Shown: piece after piece, positions 1 to 7,460 of the stretch | How the letters are laid out: the number at the start of each line of letters is the position of its first letter | Numbering within the stretch: the stretch's first letter is position 1 | NCBI GenBank assembly: GCA_964293305.1 | Contig: CAXYYO010000027.1 | Coordinates: 1 to 44,812 of the forward strand | Reading direction: 5' to 3' | Source: CALAGJ01 sp964293305 | GTDB taxonomy: Bacteria; Bacteroidota; Bacteroidia; Chitinophagales; Chitinophagaceae | DNA: 44,812 nucleotides | Notes under the pieces: generated by a model | Told to the model about the DNA's origin: nothing | The model's database searches: none | What the model saw: only the letters and a program-made list of their open reading frames with translations | Made by a program: the position numbers and the translations under genes

Positions 1-657
1 AGTGGTGAAACAATTCTTTGCGGCGCCCACTATGAAAGCTTTGATGAAAATGGAGAAAATTTCGTTCTAAAATCCGGTGCTGTTTATTTCTTTCAAAATC
101 CGCTGCTGCCGCTTGGTTTTAGTGCTTTAACCGGAGAGAAAAAAGATAATAAAAATATACTCTACTGGCAAACCTATACAGAAACCAATTTTTTAAATAT
201 GCAGGTGCAGCGCAGTACAGATGGGGTAAACTTTCAACCCATTGCTACGATAGCTGCCCATAAAACTGCATCCTCATATAGTTATGAAGATGCTACTGCT
301 GTGGCAGGGGTTACTAATTTTTACAGGGTTAGTTTCAATGAAGCAGATGGCCGCAAGGAGCTAAGCAATACCATTAGCATTGCAGCTACAGCTATACCAT
401 TTACCATAAGTATAAGACCCAATCCTTTTACCACCACATTTTCTATTGTAGCCAATACAGGTCTTACAGCATCTACAAATATGAATGTACATTGGTACAA
501 TACCGCAGGCCGCAAGGTTTATACCGAAATACGGTTTTTAAATACTGGAGATAATACGATAAGCCTCAATACTGCCACCCTTACAAAAGGAATTTATATG
601 GTAGAGTTTATGCTGAGTGATGGAAGAAGAAAGGTGGAGAAAGTGGTGAAAGAGTGA
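1..657 (+). CDS. C-terminal part of a T9SS-sorted secreted protein (5' end outside window)
   Basis: The reading frame is open from the first base of the window to the stop at 655-657, so this is the last 218 residues of a longer protein. The visible part begins with a beta-rich stretch (FSALTGEKKDNKNILYWQT, then VQRSTDGVNFQPIATI) of a kind common just before the sorting domain in Chitinophagaceae surface proteins. It ends with a roughly 80-residue domain containing RPNPF, YNTAGRKV, LTKGIYMVE and a Lys/Glu-rich tail. That pattern is the type A C-terminal sorting domain read by the type IX secretion system, which exports the protein across the outer membrane. The functional domain lies upstream of the window, so the activity cannot be told. 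An ATG at 199 exists inside the frame but is not the start, because the homologous frame continues upstream of it. Confidence 0.85.
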   Translation, partial: SGETILCGAHYESFDENGENFVLKSGAVYFFQNPLLPLGFSALTGEKKDNKNILYWQTYTETNFLNMQVQRSTDGVNFQPIATIAAHKTASSYSYEDATAVAGVTNFYRVSFNEADGRKELSNTISIAATAIPFTISIRPNPFTTTFSIVANTGLTASTNMNVHWYNTAGRKVYTEIRFLNTGDNTISLNTATLTKGIYMVEFMLSDGRRKVEKVVKE

Positions 658-767
658 GTGGTTAATTATTAATGGTTAGTTGTAAATTGTTAATTGAAAT
701 TGGACTAATTTGTTGTCGATAAAATGATATACTATATTCATCATTTGTTATTGCCTTTTGCCTGCCC

Positions 768-800
768 GTCATTGCGAGGAGGCACGAGGAAACAATCTCC
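768..800 (+). repeat. Dispersed intergenic repeat, copy 1
   Basis: The sequence GTCATTGCGAGGAGGCACGA followed by GGAAACAATCTCC closely matches 9906-9931 (CATTGCGAGGAGGAACGACG, then TAGCAA). Both copies lie between genes. The general form, CATTGCGAGG with an AACGA and GCAATCTC tail, is a known kind of short dispersed repeat in environmental bacteria, including Bacteroidota. That family link is from memory and not from a search. Confidence 0.6.
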
Positions 801-984
801 TAATAGAATATTTTCATCAGATGGAATAAAGAATTGGAGGATGTACATAAAACATCTGTATCATTATATCTCACCAATTTTGCTCCAAAATTTTTTTACA
901 ACCAATATCCATCCCATGTAGTGGCCCCTCAAAAAAGAATTTGCCCTTATATCAGACTATCATCATTTTGTAATCACACCCTAA

Positions 985-992
985 TATATTTG
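985..992 (+). promoter_or_regulatory. Candidate -7 box of the LemA/TPM operon
   Basis: TATATTTG matches the Bacteroidota -7 consensus TAnnTTTG exactly and lies 45 nt before the LemA start codon. A TTTG at 967-970 could serve as the -33 element, but the 14-nt gap is shorter than usual. No other match lies closer to the gene. Confidence 0.45.
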
Positions 993-1037
993 TACGCTTA
1001 TTCAAACATATTTTCACTTTCATTAAAAAGTAAATAA

Positions 1038-1631
1038 ATGAAAACAAAAAATTTTGGCATTATTGGTATTTTATTTTTCATACTCGTTCTGGCGGGTTGT
1101 GGCTGCAATAGTTATAACGGTCTCGTAACAGGAGATCAGGATGTAAAAAAAGTATGGAGCAATGTGGAAACAAACTATCAGCGCAGAACAGATCTTTACA
1201 ATAGTGTAATCAAAACAATTGAAGGCTCTGCAAACTTTGAAAAATCAACCTTAAAAGAGGTTTTAGATGCAAGGGCAAAAGCTACTAGTGTAACGGTAGA
1301 TATTAATGATCCTGCAACATTGGAAAAATATTTAGCTGCACAAAATCAATTGCAGGGTGCATTTAGCAGACTGATGGCTGTGGCTGAAGCATATCCTGAT
1401 TTGAAAACAACAAAAGCATTTCAAGATTTTCAAGTGCAAATAGAAGGTACAGAGAACAGGATTAATATAGCAAGACAGGATTATAATTCTGCCGTAAATA
1501 CGTATAACCTTTCAGTAAAAAAAGTACCCAATAGCATTTTTGCATCCATTTTTGGCTTCAAAGAAAAAGCCTATTACAAAGCTGATGCGGGTAGTGAAAA
1601 AGCACCTGATATCAATTTTGATATTAAATAA
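1038..1631 (+). CDS. lemA: LemA family lipoprotein
   Basis: A 197-residue protein of the usual LemA length. The N-terminus is a lipoprotein signal with lipobox LAGC (Cys21). It is followed by the LemA helical-bundle pattern: GLVTGDQDVKKVWSNVETNY, then QRRTDLYNSVIKTIEG, a central AQNQLQGAFSRLMAVAEAYP and ENRINIARQDYNSAVNTYN. LemA proteins are envelope proteins of uncertain biochemical role. In many bacteria they sit next to TPM-domain genes, as here, where two TPM genes follow with gaps of 17 and 27 nt. The start is the ATG directly before the signal peptide. Bacteroidota homologues are usually anchored like this one, either by lipid or by one N-terminal helix. Confidence 0.93.
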   Translation: MKTKNFGIIGILFFILVLAGCGCNSYNGLVTGDQDVKKVWSNVETNYQRRTDLYNSVIKTIEGSANFEKSTLKEVLDARAKATSVTVDINDPATLEKYLAAQNQLQGAFSRLMAVAEAYPDLKTTKAFQDFQVQIEGTENRINIARQDYNSAVNTYNLSVKKVPNSIFASIFGFKEKAYYKADAGSEKAPDINFDIK

Positions 1632-1648
1632 GTACAACACAATTCATC

Positions 1649-2104
1649 ATGTTGTTTAGAAAGAAGCCGGTCCAATTTTTTACTGAATCAGAAAATAAAG
1701 CCATTGTATCTGCAATAAAAAATGCAGAGCAACAAACCAGTGGTGAAGTGCGTGTATTTGTAGAAAGCAACTGTAGTTTTGTTGATGCGCTAGATCGTGC
1801 TTCAGAAATATTTTTCAGCTTGAAAATGGATCATACCGAGCATCGAAATGGTGTGCTAGTTTATGTGGCTATAAAGGATAAACAAGTGGCCGTTTTTGGC
1901 GATGAAGGCATATTTGACAAAGCAGGTAGGGCATTTTGGAATAATGCAGTACACCATATGATTTATCGGTTTTCTAATGATAATATTGCCGAAGGAATTG
2001 AACAAGTAGTTAAAGAAATTGGTGAATCATTGACGCATCATTTTCCTTATGAAAGATCAACTGACCGCAATGAGTTGCCAGATGAAATTGTATTTGGAAA
2101 GTAA
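1649..2104 (+). CDS. Soluble TPM-domain protein
   Basis: A 151-residue protein made almost wholly of one TPM domain (TLP18.3/Psb32/MOLO-1 type). It shows the start of the fold (ENKAIVSAIKNAEQQTSGEV, then RVFVES), a central RNGVLVYVAIKDKQVAVFGD and the closing DNIAEGIEQVVKEIGE helix. There is no signal peptide and no membrane helix, unlike the third gene of the operon, so it is predicted to be cytoplasmic or associated with a partner. TPM domains have been linked to acid phosphatase activity in plants and to photosystem repair, but bacterial roles are unsettled. It lies 17 nt after the LemA gene and 27 nt before the second TPM gene, in a conserved LemA-TPM-TPM arrangement. Confidence 0.85.
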   Translation: MLFRKKPVQFFTESENKAIVSAIKNAEQQTSGEVRVFVESNCSFVDALDRASEIFFSLKMDHTEHRNGVLVYVAIKDKQVAVFGDEGIFDKAGRAFWNNAVHHMIYRFSNDNIAEGIEQVVKEIGESLTHHFPYERSTDRNELPDEIVFGK

Positions 2105-2131
2105 AATCAACCAAGCGGTACAACTTTTAAA

Positions 2132-2890
2132 ATGAAAAGAATAATCGTTTTTTATATCCTGTGTTTGAGTTTTGTAAAAGCCAATACACAGGATATCTTA
2201 CCAGTACCAAATCCTCCCCGTTTAGTTACTGACAAAGCCGCTATACTATCAACACAGCAGGTTGAAATTTTAGAACAGAAATTAGTGGCATTAGACGATA
2301 CCAGTAGCAATCAAATTGCAATTGTTGCTATTCAATCTCTCAATGGATATGATGTAGCGGACTATGCCAATAAATTATTTAGAGATTGGAAAATAGGGAA
2401 TAAAAAAACGAACAATGGCGTACTAATTTTAGTAGCTCCCAATGAAAGACGCATCCGTATAGAAGTGGGTTATGGATTAGAAGGCGCTATTCCAGATATT
2501 ACCGCCAATGATATTATTGATAACATCATTACACCTCGATTTAAAGAAGGAAATTTTTATGCAGGTTTGGATGGAGCAGTGGATGCTTTGTCGGCTGCAG
2601 CTGTTGGTGAATATAAAGTAAGGAGAGAAAGAGAGGAAGGTGGGGATGGCATATCATTACTAGTTTTCATTATTATTATGATCATTATACTCATGTTAGT
2701 GGGCCGTGGCGGTGGCCGCGGTGGCGGTATGATGAGCCGTAGGGGTTATCGTGGCTGGAATAATGTGCCTCCCATCTGGATTGGTGGCGGAGGTGGTGGC
2801 GGTGGATGGTCTGGCGGCGGCGGCGGTGGAGGTTTCGGAGGATTTGGTGGAGGCGGCGGCGGTGGTGGTGGAGCCAGCGGGGGTTGGTAA
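2132..2890 (+). CDS. Membrane-anchored TPM-domain protein with glycine-rich tail (YgcG-like)
   Basis: 252 residues. A signal peptide (about residues 1-19) leads to a periplasmic TPM domain (about 30-160), recognisable from RLVTDKAAILSTQQVEILEQ, SSNQIAIVAIQSLNGYDVAD, NNGVLILVAPNERRIRIEVG and GYGLEGAIPD. A charged linker and a single membrane helix (about 174-190) follow. The last 60 residues are largely glycine with some Trp and Arg, as in YgcG-type proteins. With LemA and the soluble TPM protein it probably forms an envelope complex of unknown activity. The tail is encoded by a long run of GGN codons, a possible slippage site. It converges with the DUF1111 gene, with only 30 nt between the two ends. 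Confidence 0.88.
   Translation: MKRIIVFYILCLSFVKANTQDILPVPNPPRLVTDKAAILSTQQVEILEQKLVALDDTSSNQIAIVAIQSLNGYDVADYANKLFRDWKIGNKKTNNGVLILVAPNERRIRIEVGYGLEGAIPDITANDIIDNIITPRFKEGNFYAGLDGAVDALSAAAVGEYKVRREREEGGDGISLLVFIIIMIIILMLVGRGGGRGGGMMSRRGYRGWNNVPPIWIGGGGGGGGWSGGGGGGGFGGFGGGGGGGGGASGGW
2785..2880 (+). repeat. GGN-codon tract coding for a polyglycine tail
   Basis: Almost uninterrupted GGT/GGC/GGA codons encode the glycine-rich end of the second TPM protein. The tract is far more GC-rich than its surroundings. It is a low-complexity coding repeat, not a separate element. Confidence 0.7.
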
Positions 2891-2897
2891 TTTTACC

Positions 2898-2920
2898 GTT
2901 GTTATGTTAGCATGAACAAC
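2898..2920. terminator. Hairpin between convergent genes
   Basis: GTTGTTATG and CATGAACAAC can pair around a TTAG loop with one bulged base. The hairpin fills the gap between the converging TPM and DUF1111 genes. No T-tract follows on either strand, so a true intrinsic terminator is uncertain. Confidence 0.3.
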
Positions 2921-4333
2921 TTACAGCGTTTCCAAAAAACTAATTAAACTTGCTCTTTCATTCGCCGAAAGGCGCATAAATGATTCCTTGCTATTTGCGG
3001 CTTCCCCTCCATGCCATAATATGGCTTCTTCAATATTTCTAGCTCTTCCATCATGTAGTAAGGTGGTATGACCATTAACCGTTTTTACTAATCCAATACC
3101 CCAGAGTGGTGGTGTACGCCATTCATTTCCATTTGCCAAAAAATCTGGCCTGCCATCAGCAAGCCCTTGACCCATATCATGTAGTAATAAATCTGTATAT
3201 GGACGTATCTGCTGATTATTTAATTGCTCTATAGCGCTCACTGTATTAAAAGACGGAGTATGGCATGCTGTGCAGTTTGATTTGAAAAATAATTGTTTAC
3301 CTTGTAATACTGTAGGGTCATTTACATTTCTTCTGCCGGGCACTGCAAGTAATCGCATATACGAAACCACCCTATCCAAATCATCAGATTCTATTTCCGG
3401 ACTTCCTCCATTTGGTAAACTACCGTATTGAGCATGCTGAACAGCTGTAAGATTTTCGTTGGGAAATAAGGGACTCGTTATGCCAATATCTCCTAAAAAT
3501 GCACCCGCTGTTTGTTGTTCAATATCCGGTTGATTTGCTTTCCATCCAAAACGCCCCATCACGGTGGATTGTTTTGTTACACTCCATACCATATTTGCTC
3601 TGCCACTAATGCCATCTCCATTTCTATCTGATTCGTCTGCCAAACCCAGTAAATTATTTTCGGGAATGGACTCTAATAATCCTAGACCCATTACTGGGTT
3701 TGCTATGCGTGGGGAATACAAAAAATTGCCATGTAGTGCACCATAACCGAGGTTAATAAATTGATATGTTGGTTGTCTTAAAGAATAATTACTGCCATCC
3801 GGATAGCTGCCCATTTGCTCTATATAAGAAACAGAAACTGTTCCTTCAGCTAACGTACCTTGTATGGATAGATTATTAAGCTGTCCACCATAATTTGGCT
3901 CAGCCAGAGGGCCGCCGGTGGCGGAAGTGCCCGGAATGCTTAAACGAAATAGCAAACCTTTCAAAGGATCTGCTGCGGTGAGTGGAGGTGCCGCTCTTCC
4001 ATCCTTGGCATGGCAACTACCACAGCTTAAAGCATTAAAAACTGCACCCAAACCATCTCTTGCAGAAGCTGATGAAGGTGCAGTAACCCAATTATTTCTA
4101 AAAAAAGAATTACCTACTACAAAAGCATCTAATTGGGTATTGCTTAATCCTGGTACTTCATTGCCAAAAGCATTTTCGCTAAAATCAAAAGTGGTGGCAT
4201 TGAGCCCACCACTATATTCTTCATTGGGCTCTGCCCTTAGTGTATTATCATCATTTTTATTGCATGCACTTATATACACAATACTTATATAAAATAGCGT
4301 GACAGTACAAAGCGATAAAAATATTTTTTTCAT
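2921..4333 (-). CDS. Di-heme DUF1111 (thiol oxidoreductase-like) lipoprotein
   Basis: 470 residues. The N-terminus is a lipoprotein signal ending ISAC (Cys24). Two c-type heme motifs are visible, CGSCH (Cys104, Cys107, His108) and CTACH (Cys354, Cys357, His358). Between and after them are family features such as NPVMGLGLLESIPE, DRNGDGISGRANMVW, FGWKANQPDI and a C-terminal TPPLWGIGLVKTVNGHTTLL followed by HDGRARNIEEAILWHGGEA. This is the DUF1111/di-heme oxidoreductase family, which resembles MauG/cytochrome c peroxidase in its two-heme layout. The imelysin gene lies 8 nt upstream in the same operon. That pairing is recurrent in bacteria and often iron-regulated, which suggests a periplasmic, metal-linked redox role. 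The actual substrate is not known. Confidence 0.88.
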   Translation of the reverse strand: MKKIFLSLCTVTLFYISIVYISACNKNDDNTLRAEPNEEYSGGLNATTFDFSENAFGNEVPGLSNTQLDAFVVGNSFFRNNWVTAPSSASARDGLGAVFNALSCGSCHAKDGRAAPPLTAADPLKGLLFRLSIPGTSATGGPLAEPNYGGQLNNLSIQGTLAEGTVSVSYIEQMGSYPDGSNYSLRQPTYQFINLGYGALHGNFLYSPRIANPVMGLGLLESIPENNLLGLADESDRNGDGISGRANMVWSVTKQSTVMGRFGWKANQPDIEQQTAGAFLGDIGITSPLFPNENLTAVQHAQYGSLPNGGSPEIESDDLDRVVSYMRLLAVPGRRNVNDPTVLQGKQLFFKSNCTACHTPSFNTVSAIEQLNNQQIRPYTDLLLHDMGQGLADGRPDFLANGNEWRTPPLWGIGLVKTVNGHTTLLHDGRARNIEEAILWHGGEAANSKESFMRLSANERASLISFLETL

Positions 4334-4341
4334 AATTAGAT

Positions 4342-5499
4342 TTAGAAACTGATGCTTATTCCAATCGAAAATACTGCATCAGCAATTTTATCAGACACAC
4401 TACGTAGAGAATTAATTGCATCTGTTACCAAATTACCTGGATCTCCAATAATTTGCTGATCAAAAGGGGCAGGTATGGCAAACACTTTTAAGCGTGCATC
4501 GGCCAACTGATCTAATACTGCTTGATTTTTTACAGCATCTGCAGCTCCTACAATATCTGATATACTCTTACCACTAACTGTAGTGCCATTGGTGCGTACA
4601 TAAATGCCTTTATATACATTGTCAATGCCAGAAAAATTCATACGTATATCATTGTGTGTATTGTCACTAAAGCAACTGTGCTCATCTTCTTGGTCTTGAT
4701 TTGTAAGAGCAACTGTCATGCGCTCTCCGGCTAATTCACCTTTTGACAAACTTCCTATTCCTCTGATGATGAAAGTGAGTGCAGAATCTACATTTAAATC
4801 TTGCGTAAAATAATTTCTATAGTTTCCACCTGTTTGCCATTCACCAACTAAGTAGGACAGATTATCCACCAATAAATTTGTAACTGTTTGCAAGTACTGT
4901 ATTCTGCGATCTTGGTTAGCAGCAGTACCCCCGGCACCTGTTACGAAATCAGTATATGGTCTATCACCGGCAGATGAGGAGGATAAATCTTGGCCCCAAA
5001 GCAAAAATTCGATTGCATGAAAACCAGTAGCAATATTTGTTTCGCTGCCATCTTCATTGGCATTAATTAAAATATCTTCATTGATTACCGGATAGTCCAC
5101 ACTATTATTTATAATACCGGAATTTGGATTTGACTCTACATAATCAATCCAATTTTCGTCCATAGGCCAAGCATTAATCTGTCCTTCAGGGCCATCTTCA
5201 TCATCAATTGGGCCACTGTAAAAACGAAAAGCTTCTGTTTGGCCATAAGGTAAACGAGAAGCAAGCCAAGCATTTCTACAAGCTTCAAAAGCAATAGCCG
5301 TAGGACTTGCTATAAATGCATCCACTTTTGCTTGCAACTCTACTGCTGCATTATAACTATCTTCATAAGAGGCTGCTACTATTGCTGCATAGTTTTCAAC
5401 TGCTTCACTTTTATCAGTGTCACTAACACCTGTATCTGAATTTTCTTTCTTACAAGCAATTAATACAACACATAACATTATAGCGATGGTATATTTCAT
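4342..5499 (-). CDS. Imelysin family (M75) lipoprotein
   Basis: 385 residues with a lipoprotein signal (VLIAC, Cys16). The protein has two related helical halves. The hallmark GxHxxE motif is intact at Gly159, His161 and Glu164 (GFHAIEFLLWGQDL). Other family features are ACRNAWLASRLPYGQTEAFR near residue 73, the acidic GPIDDEDGPEGQINAWPMDE, and the second-half IRMNFSGIDNVYKGIYV. Imelysins were first described as insulin-cleaving proteases, but structural work casts doubt on catalysis, and a role in iron handling (IrpA-like) is favoured. It is the first gene of a two-gene unit with the DUF1111 cytochrome, which supports joint action at the periplasmic face of a membrane. The promoter should lie in the 115 nt between it and murB, but no clear -7 box was found there. 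Confidence 0.9.
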   Translation of the reverse strand: MKYTIAIMLCVVLIACKKENSDTGVSDTDKSEAVENYAAIVAASYEDSYNAAVELQAKVDAFIASPTAIAFEACRNAWLASRLPYGQTEAFRFYSGPIDDEDGPEGQINAWPMDENWIDYVESNPNSGIINNSVDYPVINEDILINANEDGSETNIATGFHAIEFLLWGQDLSSSSAGDRPYTDFVTGAGGTAANQDRRIQYLQTVTNLLVDNLSYLVGEWQTGGNYRNYFTQDLNVDSALTFIIRGIGSLSKGELAGERMTVALTNQDQEDEHSCFSDNTHNDIRMNFSGIDNVYKGIYVRTNGTTVSGKSISDIVGAADAVKNQAVLDQLADARLKVFAIPAPFDQQIIGDPGNLVTDAINSLRSVSDKIADAVFSIGISISF

Positions 5500-5614
5500 A
5501 AATGTTTTTTTGCAAAAAGAACTTTTACAAGTAATAACAACAAAGCAAAATGGTAAATTAGTTTACTAAATGCGGAAAGACATGTTAGCTTGGTCAAACT
5601 GATGCTATAGCATT

Positions 5615-6649
5615 CTAAACAATATTTACTTCACGCTCTAAAAGGATACCATACTTTTCATTTACAGATTGGAGAATGGCGTCACTCAGTAAAAAAATTT
5701 CTCTACCTGTGGCTTTTCCATAATTTACTAAAACAAGTGCTTGCAGTGGATGGCAACCGGCATCAGCATTTCTGTATCCTTTCCAGCTTTGGTTTTCATT
5801 TGGTCCGGAATGTTCTATTAACCAACCGGCTGGAATTTTATATCGCCCTTCGGGCAATGGATAATGTGGTATATCAGGATAGGCCTCAAAAAGATGTGTT
5901 GAAATATCATTTGATACCTCGGGGTTTTTAAAAAAACTACCGGCATTGCCTGTGATGGCTGGATTGGGGAGTTTGCTACTGCGTATTTGTATCACCGCAT
6001 TTGCAATATGTTTAATGTTTAAGTCTACCACACCCATACGCTCCAGTTCTTGCTGAATGGCCCCATAATTCGTTTTAAAAACCGGCTTTTTACTTAATAG
6101 AAAAGTAACGCTGCAAATGATGAATCGTCCTTTAAAGCGGTGTTTAAATACGCTTTCTCTATAGCCAAATTCACAATCTGCATAATGGAAAACAACCATT
6201 TTATTATCTTCCGTATCCCATGCTTCTAAGGCATAAAATACATCTTTCAATTCCACACCATAAGCTCCTATATTTTGCATAGGGCCTGCACCGCAATTGC
6301 CAGGTATAAGACTTAAATTTTCAAGCCCAGCATAATTTTGGGCCACACACCAGGTTACAAATTGATGCCAATTTTCCCCAGCTGCGGCTTTCACAAAATA
6401 GTGAGTATCATTTTCGGATATGAGTTCAATACCAGATAGTTCGTTTTTTAATACATACCCATCCACATCTTTAGTCAATAAAATATTACTACCTCCGCCA
6501 AGTATAAATACAGGTTCGTTTTGATGCTTTATAAATGCTATTTGCTCAGCAAGCAATTGGATTGTATTAAATCTTGTAAACCACCTTGCTGCATTGTCAA
6601 TGCCAAATGTATTATAGGGTTTCAACGAAATATTTTCTTCAAAATACAT
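5615..6649 (-). CDS. murB: UDP-N-acetylenolpyruvoylglucosamine reductase
   Basis: 344 residues, matching the E. coli-type (type I) MurB length. It reduces UDP-GlcNAc-enolpyruvate to UDP-MurNAc with NADPH, the second committed step of peptidoglycan precursor synthesis in the cytoplasm. Visible signatures are the N-terminal NTFGIDNAARW, the FAD-binding VFILGGGSNILLTKDVDG, IPGNCGAGPMQNIGAYGVEL, the type I loop CEFGYRESVFKH, and NAGSFFKNPEV, which carries the catalytic serine. The C-terminal IPAGWLIEHSG also matches. The start ATG directly precedes the conserved N-terminus. It is flanked by unrelated genes on the same strand and is probably transcribed on its own. Confidence 0.96.
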   Translation of the reverse strand: MYFEENISLKPYNTFGIDNAARWFTRFNTIQLLAEQIAFIKHQNEPVFILGGGSNILLTKDVDGYVLKNELSGIELISENDTHYFVKAAAGENWHQFVTWCVAQNYAGLENLSLIPGNCGAGPMQNIGAYGVELKDVFYALEAWDTEDNKMVVFHYADCEFGYRESVFKHRFKGRFIICSVTFLLSKKPVFKTNYGAIQQELERMGVVDLNIKHIANAVIQIRSSKLPNPAITGNAGSFFKNPEVSNDISTHLFEAYPDIPHYPLPEGRYKIPAGWLIEHSGPNENQSWKGYRNADAGCHPLQALVLVNYGKATGREIFLLSDAILQSVNEKYGILLEREVNIV

Positions 6650-6739
6650 GCGGTAAAAATATGGGTAAATATTGCGCCGCAGGCGTACAAAAGAATTTCA
6701 AGAAAAAAGCTGGCATTTTATAAAAAGCTAAACTTAGTT

Positions 6740-7414
6740 TTATTGAACTGCTTCCATAAATATTTTGCCGGAAGGAGAAACTGATGGATCGAAATAATAT
6801 GCAAGATTTCCAGAAGCATCTATGAGGTATTTACTAAAATTCCAAGCAGGAGCCTGATTGCACCAGCCATTTTGTTTTGCATCGCTCAGCCAACGAAATA
6901 CGGTATTTTGATTTGTAGATTTTATCACTGTTGATTTTTGCATCAAAGGAAATTCAACACCATAATTTTTTTTACAAAATGCGGCAATATCAGCGTTGGT
7001 ACCCTGCTCCTGTGCTTTAAAATCATTAGCAGGAAAACCAAGTATAATTACATCATTCCGCAGAGCGGAATATAAATTCTGCAGCTCTTCATACTGACCT
7101 GTGTATCCGCAATCACTTGCTGTATTTACAATTAATACTTTTTTACCACGCAGTGTTTCAAAATGCAGTGTATCACCATTGTTGAGCACAGCGGTGAGTG
7201 AATAAAATGAGATAGGTGGCGCAGCTATTGAGGATGGCTTTGTAAGTTGTTTTCCTTTTTGTAATTTCATTAATGCCGGATAAAAAGCACGGAGCATTTT
7301 CTGACGTATTGTCATATCATTTGATTCATTGTTTGCAATAAAAATCCATAAGAATAACATTCCGAATATGCAGATAGTTGCAAAGCATATTTTTTTTACT
7401 GTATTACTTTTCAT
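6740..7414 (-). CDS. Membrane-anchored thiol-type glutathione peroxidase
   Basis: 224 residues, longer than the usual 160 because of an N-terminal hydrophobic anchor (about residues 8-28) and a linker. The peroxidase domain has the peroxidatic cysteine in VNTASDCGYTGQYEELQNLY (Cys102), the GFPANDFKAQEQG loop with the active-site Gln, and the WNFSKYLID segment with the Trp/Asn pair. The cysteine normally found in FPCNQF is Ala here, while a second cysteine is kept in AAFCKKNYGVEFP (Cys147), the usual resolving position in thioredoxin-dependent members. The enzyme is therefore probably a thioredoxin-type hydroperoxidase facing the periplasm. It follows glpF with a 46-nt gap. Co-transcription is possible but not shown. 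Confidence 0.9.
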   Translation of the reverse strand: MKSNTVKKICFATICIFGMLFLWIFIANNESNDMTIRQKMLRAFYPALMKLQKGKQLTKPSSIAAPPISFYSLTAVLNNGDTLHFETLRGKKVLIVNTASDCGYTGQYEELQNLYSALRNDVIILGFPANDFKAQEQGTNADIAAFCKKNYGVEFPLMQKSTVIKSTNQNTVFRWLSDAKQNGWCNQAPAWNFSKYLIDASGNLAYYFDPSVSPSGKIFMEAVQ

Positions 7415-7460
7415 GTTGGATTGATTACTGTTTAGAGACCACCATAAAATGCCAATTGAA

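Larger units (their letters stand above)
658..1037. other. 380-bp intergenic region holding a dispersed repeat and a promoter
   Basis: No convincing gene is present. Short open frames here lack any recognisable family pattern and are AT-rich. The stretch holds a copy of a CATTGCGAGG-type repeat at 768-800 and a -7 box (TATATTTG) at 985-992 in front of the LemA gene. The part at 658-720 is a run of loosely repeated TTAATTGTTAA-like sequence with no clear hairpin. Confidence 0.6.

Noticed and set aside
834..1037. Open frame of 67 codons before the LemA gene
   Set aside because: It crosses the LemA promoter box and the composition is that of translated AT-rich spacer, with no family pattern.
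3918..4292. Antisense open frame of 124 codons inside the DUF1111 gene
   Set aside because: It lies wholly opposite a well-conserved gene and shows only the mirror of its codon pattern.
5602..5613. 12-bp palindrome ATGCTATAGCAT after murB
   Set aside because: Palindromes of this length are expected several times in 45 kb, and nothing nearby supports a binding site or a terminator.
5845..5860. CCCTTCGGGCAATGG string resembling the dispersed repeat
   Set aside because: It is inside murB and codes for part of a conserved MurB segment; similarity to the hairpin at 9839 is probably chance.
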